Source: an uncultured Christensenellaceae bacterium
GTDB lineage: Bacteria > Bacillota > Clostridia > Christensenellales > MGBC116941
NCBI GenBank assembly: GCA_910585035.1
Contig: CAJUEF010000002.1
Location: forward strand, 46,666 to 68,323
Direction of reading: 5' to 3'
Length of the DNA stretch: 21,658 nucleotides
The notes under the pieces were generated by a model. That model made no database searches and was not told the DNA's origin. It was given only the letters and a program-made list of their open reading frames with translations. Of this stretch, positions 1 through 7,076 are shown piece after piece; position 1 is the first letter of the stretch; each line of letters begins with the position of its first letter. The translations under genes and the position numbers were made by a program.

Positions 1-532
1 AATTTTTGCCAATATTTTTTAAAATTTCTTCATAATAGCCTATGTTTGGCTTGCAGTAACTGGAATTTTCATAATGAGTTATGTAATCAAAATCATCTGC
101 GTCTATTCCTATCCATGACAAACGCGTTCTCACCGCACAGCTTGGGAACACGGGATTGGAAGCAAGAACAATTGTATAACCCTTTTCTTTCAGATCCTTA
201 ATTAACGCCCCGTGATTTTCTTCCCTTAAAAGACAGCTTTTAACCTGATTAAACTCGTTAACATAAAATTCATCTATTATGCTTTTTAAAGACAGGGCAT
301 CCTCCCCAAGAACTGCTGCAAATTCTTTCCAAAATTTATCGCAGTTTGAAGATGAGCCGTCATTTTTTTGCATTGCGCCGGTTCCCTGCCATATAGCTTT
401 TACAAATTCATCCTTACCGTATCCAAGAGGAACAATCTTTGCAGCAAGGGCTTTAAAATACCCTTTTGTAAATTCCTCCTGAGATACAGGCAGCAGCGTT
501 CCGTCTAAATCAAATAATATAGTATCAGTCAA
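1..532 (-). CDS. HAD-superfamily hydrolase, C-terminus cut by window edge
   Basis: This is a haloacid dehalogenase-fold phosphatase of unknown substrate, probably cytosolic. 177 codons are visible and the 3' end lies beyond position 1. Motif I reads DLDGTLLP near the N-terminus (Asp8 nucleophile, Asp10 acid/base), motif II is the ASN of LASNP, and the motif III lysine lies in YCKPN; the alpha-helical stretch between motifs I and II is a typical cap domain. I chose a TTG start at 530-532 because GGAGG (541-545 on the plus strand as CCTCC) sits 8 bases upstream and no ATG lies close to it. It begins 15 bases after nifU ends, so it is probably the last visible gene of the iscR operon. The family is too broad to name a substrate, and nothing here ties it to iron-sulfur chemistry beyond position. 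Confidence 0.85.
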   Translation of the reverse strand, partial: MTDTILFDLDGTLLPVSQEEFTKGYFKALAAKIVPLGYGKDEFVKAIWQGTGAMQKNDGSSSNCDKFWKEFAAVLGEDALSLKSIIDEFYVNEFNQVKSCLLREENHGALIKDLKEKGYTIVLASNPVFPSCAVRTRLSWIGIDADDFDYITHYENSSYCKPNIGYYEEILKNIGKN

Positions 533-547
533 AGGTAACGCCTCCGT

Positions 548-919
548 TTATTTTCCCTGCTTTGCCATATAGTCTTCAATAGCCGCCTTGATTCCCTCTT
601 CAGCAAGGACGCTGCAGTGCATCTTAACAGGAGGAAGCCCGTCCAGCGCTTCGGCAACAGCTTTGTTGGTAAGATCGAGCGCCTCTTCAACGGTTTTGCC
701 TATAATAAGCTCTGTAGCCATTGAACTGGTTGCAATAGCAGCAGCACATCCAAAGGTCTTGAATTTTACGTCTTTAAGAATTCCATCCTCAACCTGGATA
801 TATATTTTCATAATATCTCCGCATTTTGCATTGCCAACTGTGCCAACGCCGGAAGCGTTTTCAATTTCTCCAACATTTCTTGGATTTTGGAAATGATCCA
901 TAACCTTTTCACTATACAT
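548..919 (-). CDS. nifU: Iron-sulfur cluster assembly scaffold, NifU/IscU-like
   Basis: 123-residue scaffold on which Fe-S clusters are assembled from sulfur supplied by the cysteine desulfurase encoded just upstream. The three cluster-ligand cysteines of the IscU fold are present (Cys33 in NAKCGD, Cys58 in FGCAAA, Cys102 in MHCS), with Asp35 beside the first. The N-terminus MYSEKVMDHFQNPRNVG is the usual start of clostridial NifU-like proteins. It is a single IscU-type domain, not the long three-domain NifU of nitrogen fixers. An in-frame ATG further upstream (973) lies inside nifS; I prefer ATG 917-919 because GGAGGAG precedes it and the family N-terminus starts there. The start overlaps the nifS stop by 8 bases, implying translational coupling. 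Confidence 0.95.
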   Translation of the reverse strand: MYSEKVMDHFQNPRNVGEIENASGVGTVGNAKCGDIMKIYIQVEDGILKDVKFKTFGCAAAIATSSMATELIIGKTVEEALDLTNKAVAEALDGLPPVKMHCSVLAEEGIKAAIEDYMAKQGK

Positions 920-2090
920 TTTTAACTCCTCCTTCAAGTTCATAAAGTGGTGACATCGCCCGCAAATTCTCAAGTATACCTGGCAGCACCTCTATTACAT
1001 AATCAATATCCTCCATAGTGTTTCCGTCTCCAAGGCTGAAACGTATTGAGCCGTGAGCCGTCTGATGGTCCAGCCCAATACCAAGCAGCACGTGTGACGG
1101 GTCAAGAGAGCCGGAAGTACAGGCGGAACCGCTGGATGCGCAAATACCCTTTAAATCCAGATTAAGCAGCAGTGATTCTCCCTCAACATACTCAAAGCTT
1201 ATATTTGCGTTAGTGCAAAGCCTCTTGTCTCTGTCTCCGTTAAGACGGACATGAGGCACGTTTTCAAAAATACCGTCAATGAGTTTATCCCTCATTTCTA
1301 TCATGCGGGAAACGTGTGCGTCAAGGTTGTCGTTTGCCAGCTCCATTGCTTTACCAAGGGCAACAATCCCCGGCACGTTTTCAGTTCCCGGGCGTTTGCC
1401 TCTCTCATGGCTTCCACCTGTGGTAATGGGATTGAATTTAATTCCCTTGCGCACATATAAAAGACCAATACCCTTAGGTGCATATATTTTATGTCCGCTT
1501 ATAGACATCATGTCCACATTAAGCTTATCCACGTCTATAGACACATTGCCCATTGCCTGCACAGCGTCTGTATGGAACACAATACCCTTTTCACGGCAAA
1601 TGTCCCCAATTTCGTTAATAGGCTGAATTGTTCCTATTTCGTTATTTGCAAACATTATGCTAACAAAAATAGTATCAGGTCTTATGGCTTTTTTAAACGC
1701 ATCCATGTCAAGTATTCCCTTTTCATCAGCAGGAACATAGGTTACCTCAAAGCCCTGCTTTGCCATTTCCTCAAAGGTATGCAGCACAGCATGATGCTCT
1801 AAAGTTGATGTAATAATGTGCTTACCCTTGCCCGCATATGCGGCGCACACTCCGCGGATAGCCATATTGTCTGATTCCGTTCCTCCCGATGTGAAGAAAA
1901 TTTCAGAAGTCTGCTTGGCTCCAATTGCCTTTGCGCATTTTTCTCTTGCAGCGTCCACTGCTTTTCTTGCTTCTCTGCCCATAGCATGTATTGATGAAGC
2001 GTTTCCGAATTTATCCTTAAAATATGGCGCCATTTCGTTAAACACTTCATCTTTAACATAGCTTGTTGCGCTGTAATCCATGTAAATCAT
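912..2090 (-). CDS. nifS: Cysteine desulfurase, NifS/IscS family
   Basis: PLP-dependent enzyme that takes sulfur from L-cysteine, giving alanine and an enzyme persulfide, for Fe-S cluster assembly and tRNA thiolation. It is a full-length class V aminotransferase fold of 392 residues. The N-terminus MIYMDYSAT, the EHH around residue 99, HTDAVQ, the PLP lysine in SISGHK (Lys201) and the active-site loop SSGSACTSG (Cys324) are all visible; the longer loop marks the IscS/NifS group rather than SufS. Two starts compete: GTG at 2097-2099 and ATG at 2088-2090. The ATG has AAAGGTG at suitable distance and the GTG has almost nothing, so I took the ATG. It lies between iscR and nifU, so its natural partners are those two products. 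Confidence 0.95.
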   Translation of the reverse strand: MIYMDYSATSYVKDEVFNEMAPYFKDKFGNASSIHAMGREARKAVDAAREKCAKAIGAKQTSEIFFTSGGTESDNMAIRGVCAAYAGKGKHIITSTLEHHAVLHTFEEMAKQGFEVTYVPADEKGILDMDAFKKAIRPDTIFVSIMFANNEIGTIQPINEIGDICREKGIVFHTDAVQAMGNVSIDVDKLNVDMMSISGHKIYAPKGIGLLYVRKGIKFNPITTGGSHERGKRPGTENVPGIVALGKAMELANDNLDAHVSRMIEMRDKLIDGIFENVPHVRLNGDRDKRLCTNANISFEYVEGESLLLNLDLKGICASSGSACTSGSLDPSHVLLGIGLDHQTAHGSIRFSLGDGNTMEDIDYVIEVLPGILENLRAMSPLYELEGGVKNV

Positions 2091-2114
2091 TTTTATCACC
2101 TTTAAATTAAAAAT

Positions 2115-2513
2115 TTAATAATTGAGCATATCCTCTAAAGTCTCGCTGTCTATTACCCTGCTTATACTATTGGCAATCTTATCCCATAATATGCTCGCAA
2201 CGCAGCTTTCGCATTTTCCGCATTTTTCGCCGTTTTTGCATTCCACCGGAACAGTGGGTTCTTCCACAGCGCGGATAACCTCGCCAACAGTTATTTCCCC
2301 GGGAGGACGGGAAAGCCTGTATCCGCCTTTTGGACCTCTTATGCTCTCAACAACCCCCTGCTGCCTGAGCTTTTTCATAAGCTGGTCAAGATATTGCTTG
2401 GGTATTTGCTGATTGTCTGCAATGGCTTTAATCGTAAGAGCCTGCTTGTTGTAACTAACAGCAAGCTCATAAGCCGCCAGCACAGCATATTTGCCCTTGG
2501 TGGATACCTTCAT
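2115..2513 (-). CDS. iscR: Rrf2-family transcriptional regulator, IscR-type
   Basis: 132-residue winged-helix regulator of the Rrf2 family, probably the Fe-S-sensing repressor of the Isc genes that follow it. The N-terminus MKVSTKGKYAVLAAYEL and the wing segment ESIRGPKGGYRLSRPP are diagnostic. The cluster-binding region carries Cys92, Cys98, Cys101 and Cys104; the spacing of 92, 98 and 104 matches E. coli IscR, and Cys101 is extra. An upstream in-frame ATG (2594) would start within the promoter; ATG 2511-2513, preceded by AAAGGA, is preferred. It is first in the operon with nifS and nifU. Autoregulation is the usual rule for IscR and fits the inverted repeat just downstream of the promoter, but is inferred. 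Confidence 0.93.
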   Translation of the reverse strand: MKVSTKGKYAVLAAYELAVSYNKQALTIKAIADNQQIPKQYLDQLMKKLRQQGVVESIRGPKGGYRLSRPPGEITVGEVIRAVEEPTVPVECKNGEKCGKCESCVASILWDKIANSISRVIDSETLEDMLNY

Positions 2514-2535
2514 TTCTACATCCTTTCCTTTAAAG

Positions 2536-2552
2536 TTGAGTAATTTTATCAA
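2536..2552. promoter_or_regulatory. Imperfect inverted repeat in iscR leader, possible operator
   Basis: TTGAGTAATTTTATCAA has TTGA/TCAA ends with partial symmetry inside. It lies just downstream of the predicted start point, where a bound repressor would block the promoter. Clostridial IscR sites are known to be AT-rich dyads, but I cannot match this to a specific consensus. Confidence 0.3.
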
Positions 2553-2562
2553 GATTAATTTT

Positions 2563-2591
2563 ATTATATTGATATTATAGCCAATTGTCAA
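2563..2591 (-). promoter_or_regulatory. Sigma-A promoter of the iscR operon
   Basis: Reading the minus strand, TTGACA (2586-2591) and TATAAT (2563-2568) are separated by exactly 17 bases, a perfect match to the housekeeping consensus. A second TATAAT lies only 6 bases from the -35 and cannot be the partner. Transcription should start near 2556, giving a leader of about 40 bases. Confidence 0.85.
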
Positions 2592-2672
2592 CATAAACTT
2601 ACTTTTCTTTTAAGAAAAAGAAAAATACCAAAATTTTACTTCCTGCGGTAAGTTTTAATTTCCTTTTCCACT

Positions 2673-2704
2673 TTACTTTTTCTTTTAGAAAAAAGAAAAA
2701 GTAA
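2673..2704. repeat. Hairpin copy, 14-bp perfect stem
   Basis: The arm TTACTTTTTCTTTT pairs with AAAAGAAAAAGTAA across the loop AGAA. Its loop on the minus strand reads TTCT, so this copy is inverted relative to those at 2774, 2863 and 2961. Confidence 0.8.
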
Positions 2705-2710
2705 CAAAAA

Positions 2711-2765
2711 GAAAACCAACTACAGTAAAAGATATATTTCTATCTCAAAACTGTAATTGGTTTTC
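2711..2765. repeat. Long inverted repeat within the hairpin array
   Basis: Arms of 16 bases with one mismatch (2711-2726 and 2750-2765) begin GAAAACCAA and end TTGGTTTTC, and enclose a 23-base loop containing a smaller AGATA/TATCT pair. The arms overlap the leader-like GGTTTTC that precedes the neighbouring hairpin, so two array units appear to face each other here. Confidence 0.7.
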
Positions 2766-2773
2766 TCCTGTTC

Positions 2774-2801
2774 CACCTTTCTTTTTTCTAAAAGAAAGGT
2801 G
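2774..2801. repeat. Hairpin copy, 12-bp perfect stem
   Basis: The arm CACCTTTCTTTT pairs with AAAAGAAAGGTG across the loop TTCT. The outer stem (CACC/GGTG) differs from the other copies with both arms changed together. An A run follows on the plus strand. Confidence 0.8.
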
Positions 2802-2862
2802 AAAAAAAACATAATTATCAAAAAAATACTTTTATAAAAAATACATAAGGTTTTTCTTTTGC

Positions 2863-2894
2863 TTACTTTTCTTTTTTTCTAAAAAGAAAAGTAA
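2863..2894. repeat. Hairpin copy, 14-bp perfect stem
   Basis: The arm TTACTTTTCTTTTT pairs with AAAAAGAAAAGTAA across the loop TTCT. It is preceded by GGTTTTTCTTTTG, similar to the sequence before the copies at 2774 and 2961. Confidence 0.8.
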
Positions 2895-2960
2895 AAATAA
2901 AATAAGCCTATTTATTTTTTAATATTAACGCTTTTTAACTGTATATGATTTTCTCTTGCT

Positions 2961-2986
2961 GCTTCTCTTTTTTCTAAAAGAGAAGC
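2961..2986 (-). terminator. Hairpin copy next to glyA, possible glyA terminator
   Basis: The arm GCTTCTCTTTT pairs with AAAAGAGAAGC across the loop TTCT, and an outer TTTTCTC/GAGAAAA pair extends the stem. It begins 8 bases past the glyA stop on the minus strand. The lack of a clean U run after the GC part makes it an untypical terminator. It is also a member of the hairpin family. Confidence 0.5.
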
Positions 2987-2993
2987 GAGAAAA

Positions 2994-4238
2994 CTAATTA
3001 TTCGGATAAATAGGGAATTTTTCACAAAGGTCTAAAACAGCCGCTTTAACCTCTGCCGTTGCTCCCTCGCCTTCCTTAATCATCTTTGTAATAAGGTCAG
3101 CGATTATGCGGCACTCGTTTTCTTTCATTCCCCTTGATGTAATTGCAGGGCTGCCTATTCTAACGCCGCTTGCAAGGAACGGACTGAGGGTTTCGTTTGG
3201 AATGGTATTCTTGTTAAGAGTTATATTAGCTCCCTCAAGAAGGTTTTGAACCTCTTTTCCGTTTTTACCAAAGGTCATAACGTCAACGAGCATAAGGTGG
3301 TTATCCGTTCCGCCGGATATAAGGCGGAAGCCGTTTTCGCTAAGCCTGTCAGCAAGAGCCTTGGCATTTTTAATAACCTGATCCTGATATTCTTTGAACT
3401 CAGGGCTGAGCGCTTCTTTTAGACAAACTGCCTTAGAAGCAATAATGTGCATTAAAGGACCGCCCTGCATTCCTGGGAACACTGCGCTGTCAATCTGCTT
3501 TGCATATTTTTCCTTGCAGAGAATAAGTCCGCCCCTTGGACCTCTGAGCGTTTTATGAGTAGTTGTAGTAACAACGTCCGCCATAGGCACAGGGCTTGGA
3601 TGGTTACCGGTAACAACAAGACCTGAAATATGAGCTATATCCACAAACATATATGCGCCCACTTCATCACAAATAGCCCTTATTTTATCAAAATCAATAA
3701 ATCTTGGATATGCGCTTCCTCCGGACACAATCATCTTAGGCTTTACTTCCAGCGCCTTTTTGCGAAGCTCATCATAATCTATTACTTCCGTTTCTCCGCT
3801 TACGCCATAAAAGTATGATTCATAATACTTTCCTGAAGAGTTCATCTTTCCGCCATGGGTAAGATGTCCGCCGTGGGATAAATCCATACCGAGTATACGG
3901 TCTCCGGGCTCAAGAAAAGCAAGATATACGGCAGCGTTTGCCTGTGCGCCGGAATGAGGCTGCACATTTGCGTGCTCTGCGCCAAAAAGCTCCTTTGCCC
4001 TGTCAATGGCAATTTGCTCTATTTTATCCACGTTAGCGCAGCCGCCGTAAAAACGCTTGCCCGGGTATCCTTCTGCGTACTTGTTTGTAAGATGGCTGCC
4101 CATAGCCTCCATAACAGCTTCGCTGACGATGTTTTCACTTGCAATAAGCTCAAGATGCTGCTGCTGTCTTCTTAGCTCCTGTTCCATAAAACCGGCAACT
4201 TCTTTGTCCGTCTTTCCAATCAAATTAAAATCAACCAT
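2994..4238 (-). CDS. glyA: Serine hydroxymethyltransferase
   Basis: PLP enzyme that interconverts serine and glycine while charging tetrahydrofolate to methylene-THF; the cell's main one-carbon source. 414 residues, the normal bacterial length. Diagnostic stretches are LIASENIVS near residue 32, KYAEGYPGKRFYGGC (53-67), VDIAHISGLV and the PLP lysine Lys229 in VTTTTHKTLRGPRGG. A GGGGTG stands in ribosome-binding position before ATG 4236-4238. It follows trxA by 25 bases with no terminator between, so I read it as the last gene of the hisS T-box operon. glyA is more often monocistronic or with other one-carbon genes, so its position here is notable. Confidence 0.97.
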   Translation of the reverse strand: MVDFNLIGKTDKEVAGFMEQELRRQQQHLELIASENIVSEAVMEAMGSHLTNKYAEGYPGKRFYGGCANVDKIEQIAIDRAKELFGAEHANVQPHSGAQANAAVYLAFLEPGDRILGMDLSHGGHLTHGGKMNSSGKYYESYFYGVSGETEVIDYDELRKKALEVKPKMIVSGGSAYPRFIDFDKIRAICDEVGAYMFVDIAHISGLVVTGNHPSPVPMADVVTTTTHKTLRGPRGGLILCKEKYAKQIDSAVFPGMQGGPLMHIIASKAVCLKEALSPEFKEYQDQVIKNAKALADRLSENGFRLISGGTDNHLMLVDVMTFGKNGKEVQNLLEGANITLNKNTIPNETLSPFLASGVRIGSPAITSRGMKENECRIIADLITKMIKEGEGATAEVKAAVLDLCEKFPIYPNN

Positions 4239-4263
4239 TATTTAAGCACCCCGTTATAAAAAT

Positions 4264-4578
4264 TTATAAATTGTTATTAATAAAATCTTCAATTCCTGAC
4301 TTTGGAAGCGCGCCAACATTTTTGGCAACATCCTTCCCGTCCTTATACATTATGAAAGTAGGAATACTCATAACACCGTACTTTGATGCAATATTTGGAT
4401 TTTGGTCTATATCTATCTTGCAGACCTTAACTTTATCCTTCATTTCCTCGCTTACCTGATCTAAAAGAGGAGACACCATTTTGCATGGGCCGCACCAAGT
4501 GGCAAAAAAGTCCACAAGTACTGGCTGGCTGCTTTTAAGAACCTCCTGCTCAAAATTATTTTCGTCTAAGTATAACAT
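4264..4578 (-). CDS. trxA: Thioredoxin
   Basis: 104-residue cytosolic dithiol carrier that reduces protein disulfides, such as those of ribonucleotide reductase and peroxiredoxins. The redox motif WCGPC is at residues 28-32, with FFATWCGPCK in full, and the cis-proline loop is VMSIPTF. No signal peptide. Its ribosome binding site (GGAGGAAA) lies inside the last codons of tcdA, and its ATG abuts the tcdA stop, so translation is probably coupled. The length and active site are those of a housekeeping Trx rather than a specialised homologue. Its place in an aminoacyl-tRNA synthetase operon is unusual. Confidence 0.96.
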   Translation of the reverse strand: MLYLDENNFEQEVLKSSQPVLVDFFATWCGPCKMVSPLLDQVSEEMKDKVKVCKIDIDQNPNIASKYGVMSIPTFIMYKDGKDVAKNVGALPKSGIEDFINNNL

Positions 4579-5277
4579 TTAAATTTCCTCCATTTCGTTT
4601 TTTATCAATTCGTTAAATACAAACTGTGCCATTGTAATTCCGGCAAGGGCTGGAGCAAAGCTGACGCTTGCAGGCGTCCTTTGTCCGTCTTTAGTCTTTA
4701 AGGGAAGATCAGAAGTCCAAACCGTTTTTAAAGCGGGAACTCCCTGCTCCTTTAATCCCTTTCTCATAACTTTTGCAACCGGGTCGTTAAATGTGTCAAA
4801 TATATCCACAACTTGGAAGTGCGCATTTATTCTATTCCCTGCCCCCATACATGACACAAGGGGTATATTTTTATTATAGCATAATTTTGCCAAAAAAACC
4901 TTACAAGTTAAATTATCTATACAATCCAGCACATAATCGTAAGACTCAGGCAAAAATTCCTCTAAATTGTCCCTGGTTAAAAATGCCTTGCAGGTTTTGG
5001 CATTAACATCGGGATTTATCTTTAACATGTCTTCTTTCATAACGGCAACTTTATCTTTCCCAACCGTATCTATTCTGGCAACAGACTGTCTGTTTATGTT
5101 TGTAACGTCAACAACGTCCATGTCCGCAAGAAAGAAGTTTCCTATTCCTGCTCTGCAAAGAGCCATAGCGGCGTTAGAACCAACGCCGCCAACTCCAAAA
5201 ACAGCTATTTTGCTTTGTGAAAGCTTTTTAAAAGCGCCCTCTCCAATAAGACGGACTGTACGGGAAAACTGCTCCAT
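4579..5277 (-). CDS. tcdA: tRNA threonylcarbamoyladenosine dehydratase (TcdA, ThiF/E1-like)
   Basis: ATP-dependent E1-like enzyme that cyclises t6A37 to ct6A in ANN-decoding tRNAs. The adenylation fold is clear: GVGGVGS at 28-34, an acidic ADMDVVD around 51-57, the NINRQ motif at 60-64, and DYVLDCIDN in the middle. At 232 residues it is close to Firmicutes homologues and shorter than the E. coli protein. The main alternatives are other small ThiF-like proteins (ThiF, MoeB, HesA); the gene order hisS-aspS-tcdA, conserved in B. subtilis (yrvM), decides for TcdA. It starts 2 bases after the aspS stop. Confidence 0.88.
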   Translation of the reverse strand: MEQFSRTVRLIGEGAFKKLSQSKIAVFGVGGVGSNAAMALCRAGIGNFFLADMDVVDVTNINRQSVARIDTVGKDKVAVMKEDMLKINPDVNAKTCKAFLTRDNLEEFLPESYDYVLDCIDNLTCKVFLAKLCYNKNIPLVSCMGAGNRINAHFQVVDIFDTFNDPVAKVMRKGLKEQGVPALKTVWTSDLPLKTKDGQRTPASVSFAPALAGITMAQFVFNELIKNEMEEI

Positions 5278-5279
5278 AA

Positions 5280-7076
5280 TTATTCTTCGCTTGTTTCTTC
5301 TTCTTTTTCCACCGTCTGAATATAGAGCTCGTCAAGCTGCTCCTGTGAAATAGGAGAAGGAGCTTCAGACATAAGGCATGCGCCGCTTTGTACCTTAGGG
5401 AAAGCAATAACGTCGCGGATAGAATCCCTGCCGGCAAGTATCATAGCAAGCCTGTCAAGACCGTAAGCCATTCCGCCGTGAGGAGGAGCACCATATTTAA
5501 ACGCTTCAATAAGAAAGCCAAATTTGGTTTCCATGTCTTCCTCAGTCAGTCCAAGGGCAGCAAACATCTTTCTTTGCACCTGACTGTCATGAATTCTTAT
5601 ACTTCCGCCGCCAATTTCCGTGCCGTTAAGAACAATGTCATAAGCCTTTGCCCTCACCTTTTCCGGAGAAGTTTCAAGCATGCTTAAATCCTCATCCTTT
5701 GGTGAAGTAAAGGGATGGTGCTTTGCAACATATCTTTTCTCGTCCTCGTCATATTCCAGCAGCGGAAAGTCCACAACCCACAGGAGATTGTATTTATTTT
5801 CGTCTATCATATTAAGCCTGCGTGCAATTTCAAGACGCAGATTTCCAAGAGAATCATACACAACCTTGTTGCAGTCAGCCATAAAGAAAATAATATCTCC
5901 GGGCCTTGCATCCATTCTATCCATAATAGCATCTATTTCTTCCTGCTTTAAGAACTTGGTTATAGGTGATTTTAATCCTTCCTCAGTAACGCTTATCCAC
6001 GCAAGTCCCTTTGCACGGTAAATCTTTACATAGTCAACAAGAGAATCGATTTCCCTGCGGGCAAATTTAGGCTCACAGCCCTTAGCGTTAATAGCGCGGA
6101 CACTGCCTCCGTTTTTAAGAGCGCCTGCAAACACCTTAAATTCACAGTCCTGCAATAAATCACTAAGGTCTTTAAGCTCTAAACCAAAGCGGGTATCAGG
6201 TTTGTCGCTGCCAAATCTGTCCATAGCCTCCTGGTAGGTAAGCCTTGGCAAAGGAAGCTGCACATCAATATCCAAAATATCTTTAAATACCTGTTTTATA
6301 AGCCCTTCGTTTATTGCTATAACGTCATCCACGCCAACAAAGGAAAGTTCCATATCTATTTGGGTAAATTCCGGCTGTCTGTCTGCTCTTAGATCCTCGT
6401 CTCTAAAGCACTTGGTAATCTGGTAATATCTGTCCAGACCGCTTACCATAAGAAGCTGTTTATACTGCTGCGGGCTTTGAGGCAGCGCATAGAACTCGCC
6501 GGGATGAAGTCTGCTTGGAACCACATAATCCCTTGCCCCCTCAGGCGTACTCTTTATGAGCATAGGAGTTTCAATTTCCAAAAATCCGTTTTTATCCAAA
6601 TATTGTCTTGCCGTTGTCGCCAGCTTATGACGCATAATCAAATTCTTCTGCATTTCAGGACGGCGCAAATCCAAATATCTGTATTTAAGCTTAAGGCTTT
6701 CTCCAACCTTAACGTCGTCTTCAATATAGAAAGGAGGAGTCATTGCCCTTGAGAATATCTCTAAGTTTCTAACACTCACTTCAATAAGTCCTGTCTTTAG
6801 CTTTTCGTTAATAGTCTCTTCATCTCTTAAAACAATTTCGCCTTCAACAGCTATAACATATTCGTTTCTAAGCTGGTCAACCTCATCAAAATTGCTCTCC
6901 ATTTTAGAGCTGTCAAAAACCACCTGCATAATTCCGCTTCTGTCTCTAAGGTCAACAAAAACAAGAGAACCAAAATCCCTTCTCTTGTTTATCCACCCCA
7001 TAAGGCGCACCTTTTTCCCAACATCCTGTGTTGTAAAGTTTGCGCAGTAATCCGTTCTTCCGTATCCGTGTATCAT
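5280..7076 (-). CDS. aspS: Aspartyl-tRNA synthetase, bacterial type
   Basis: Class IIb synthetase charging tRNA-Asp and, if non-discriminating, also tRNA-Asn with aspartate. 598 residues in the usual order: N-terminal OB anticodon-binding domain (about 1-105), catalytic core with motif 2 FRDED (224-228), a bacterial GAD insert (about 285-420), and motif 3 GLDRLAMILAGRDSIRDVIAF (from 539). The position after RRD in the anticodon domain, His or Leu in enzymes where tRNA-Asn discrimination has been studied, is Phe35 here, so specificity cannot be read directly. No asparaginyl-tRNA synthetase is in the window. The start abuts the hisS stop. The acidic tail EKEEETSEE is family-typical. Confidence 0.97.
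   Translation of the reverse strand: MIHGYGRTDYCANFTTQDVGKKVRLMGWINKRRDFGSLVFVDLRDRSGIMQVVFDSSKMESNFDEVDQLRNEYVIAVEGEIVLRDEETINEKLKTGLIEVSVRNLEIFSRAMTPPFYIEDDVKVGESLKLKYRYLDLRRPEMQKNLIMRHKLATTARQYLDKNGFLEIETPMLIKSTPEGARDYVVPSRLHPGEFYALPQSPQQYKQLLMVSGLDRYYQITKCFRDEDLRADRQPEFTQIDMELSFVGVDDVIAINEGLIKQVFKDILDIDVQLPLPRLTYQEAMDRFGSDKPDTRFGLELKDLSDLLQDCEFKVFAGALKNGGSVRAINAKGCEPKFARREIDSLVDYVKIYRAKGLAWISVTEEGLKSPITKFLKQEEIDAIMDRMDARPGDIIFFMADCNKVVYDSLGNLRLEIARRLNMIDENKYNLLWVVDFPLLEYDEDEKRYVAKHHPFTSPKDEDLSMLETSPEKVRAKAYDIVLNGTEIGGGSIRIHDSQVQRKMFAALGLTEEDMETKFGFLIEAFKYGAPPHGGMAYGLDRLAMILAGRDSIRDVIAFPKVQSGACLMSEAPSPISQEQLDELYIQTVEKEEETSEE

Larger units (their letters stand above)
2594..2990. repeat. Array of A/T-rich hairpins between iscR and glyA
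   Basis: This stretch of about 400 bases has no plausible gene. It holds a series of perfect or near-perfect hairpins at about 80-100 base spacing, centred near 2610, 2688, 2738, 2788, 2878 and 2973. Four share the core loop TTCT flanked by T and A runs, while their stems differ with compensating changes on both arms. The three plus-oriented copies are each preceded by a similar leader, roughly GGTTTTTCTYYTG. The copy next to glyA can act as its terminator, but one terminator does not explain the array. It resembles REP-like palindromic repeat families or a cluster of mobile hairpins. Confidence 0.75.

Noticed and set aside
2586..2594. ATG at 2592-2594 as iscR start
   Set aside because: It lies in the promoter, upstream of the predicted transcription start, and adds residues not typical of the family.
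2594..2990. CRISPR array
   Set aside because: Repeats are palindromic hairpins of varying stem sequence, not identical direct repeats with unique spacers, and no cas genes are nearby.
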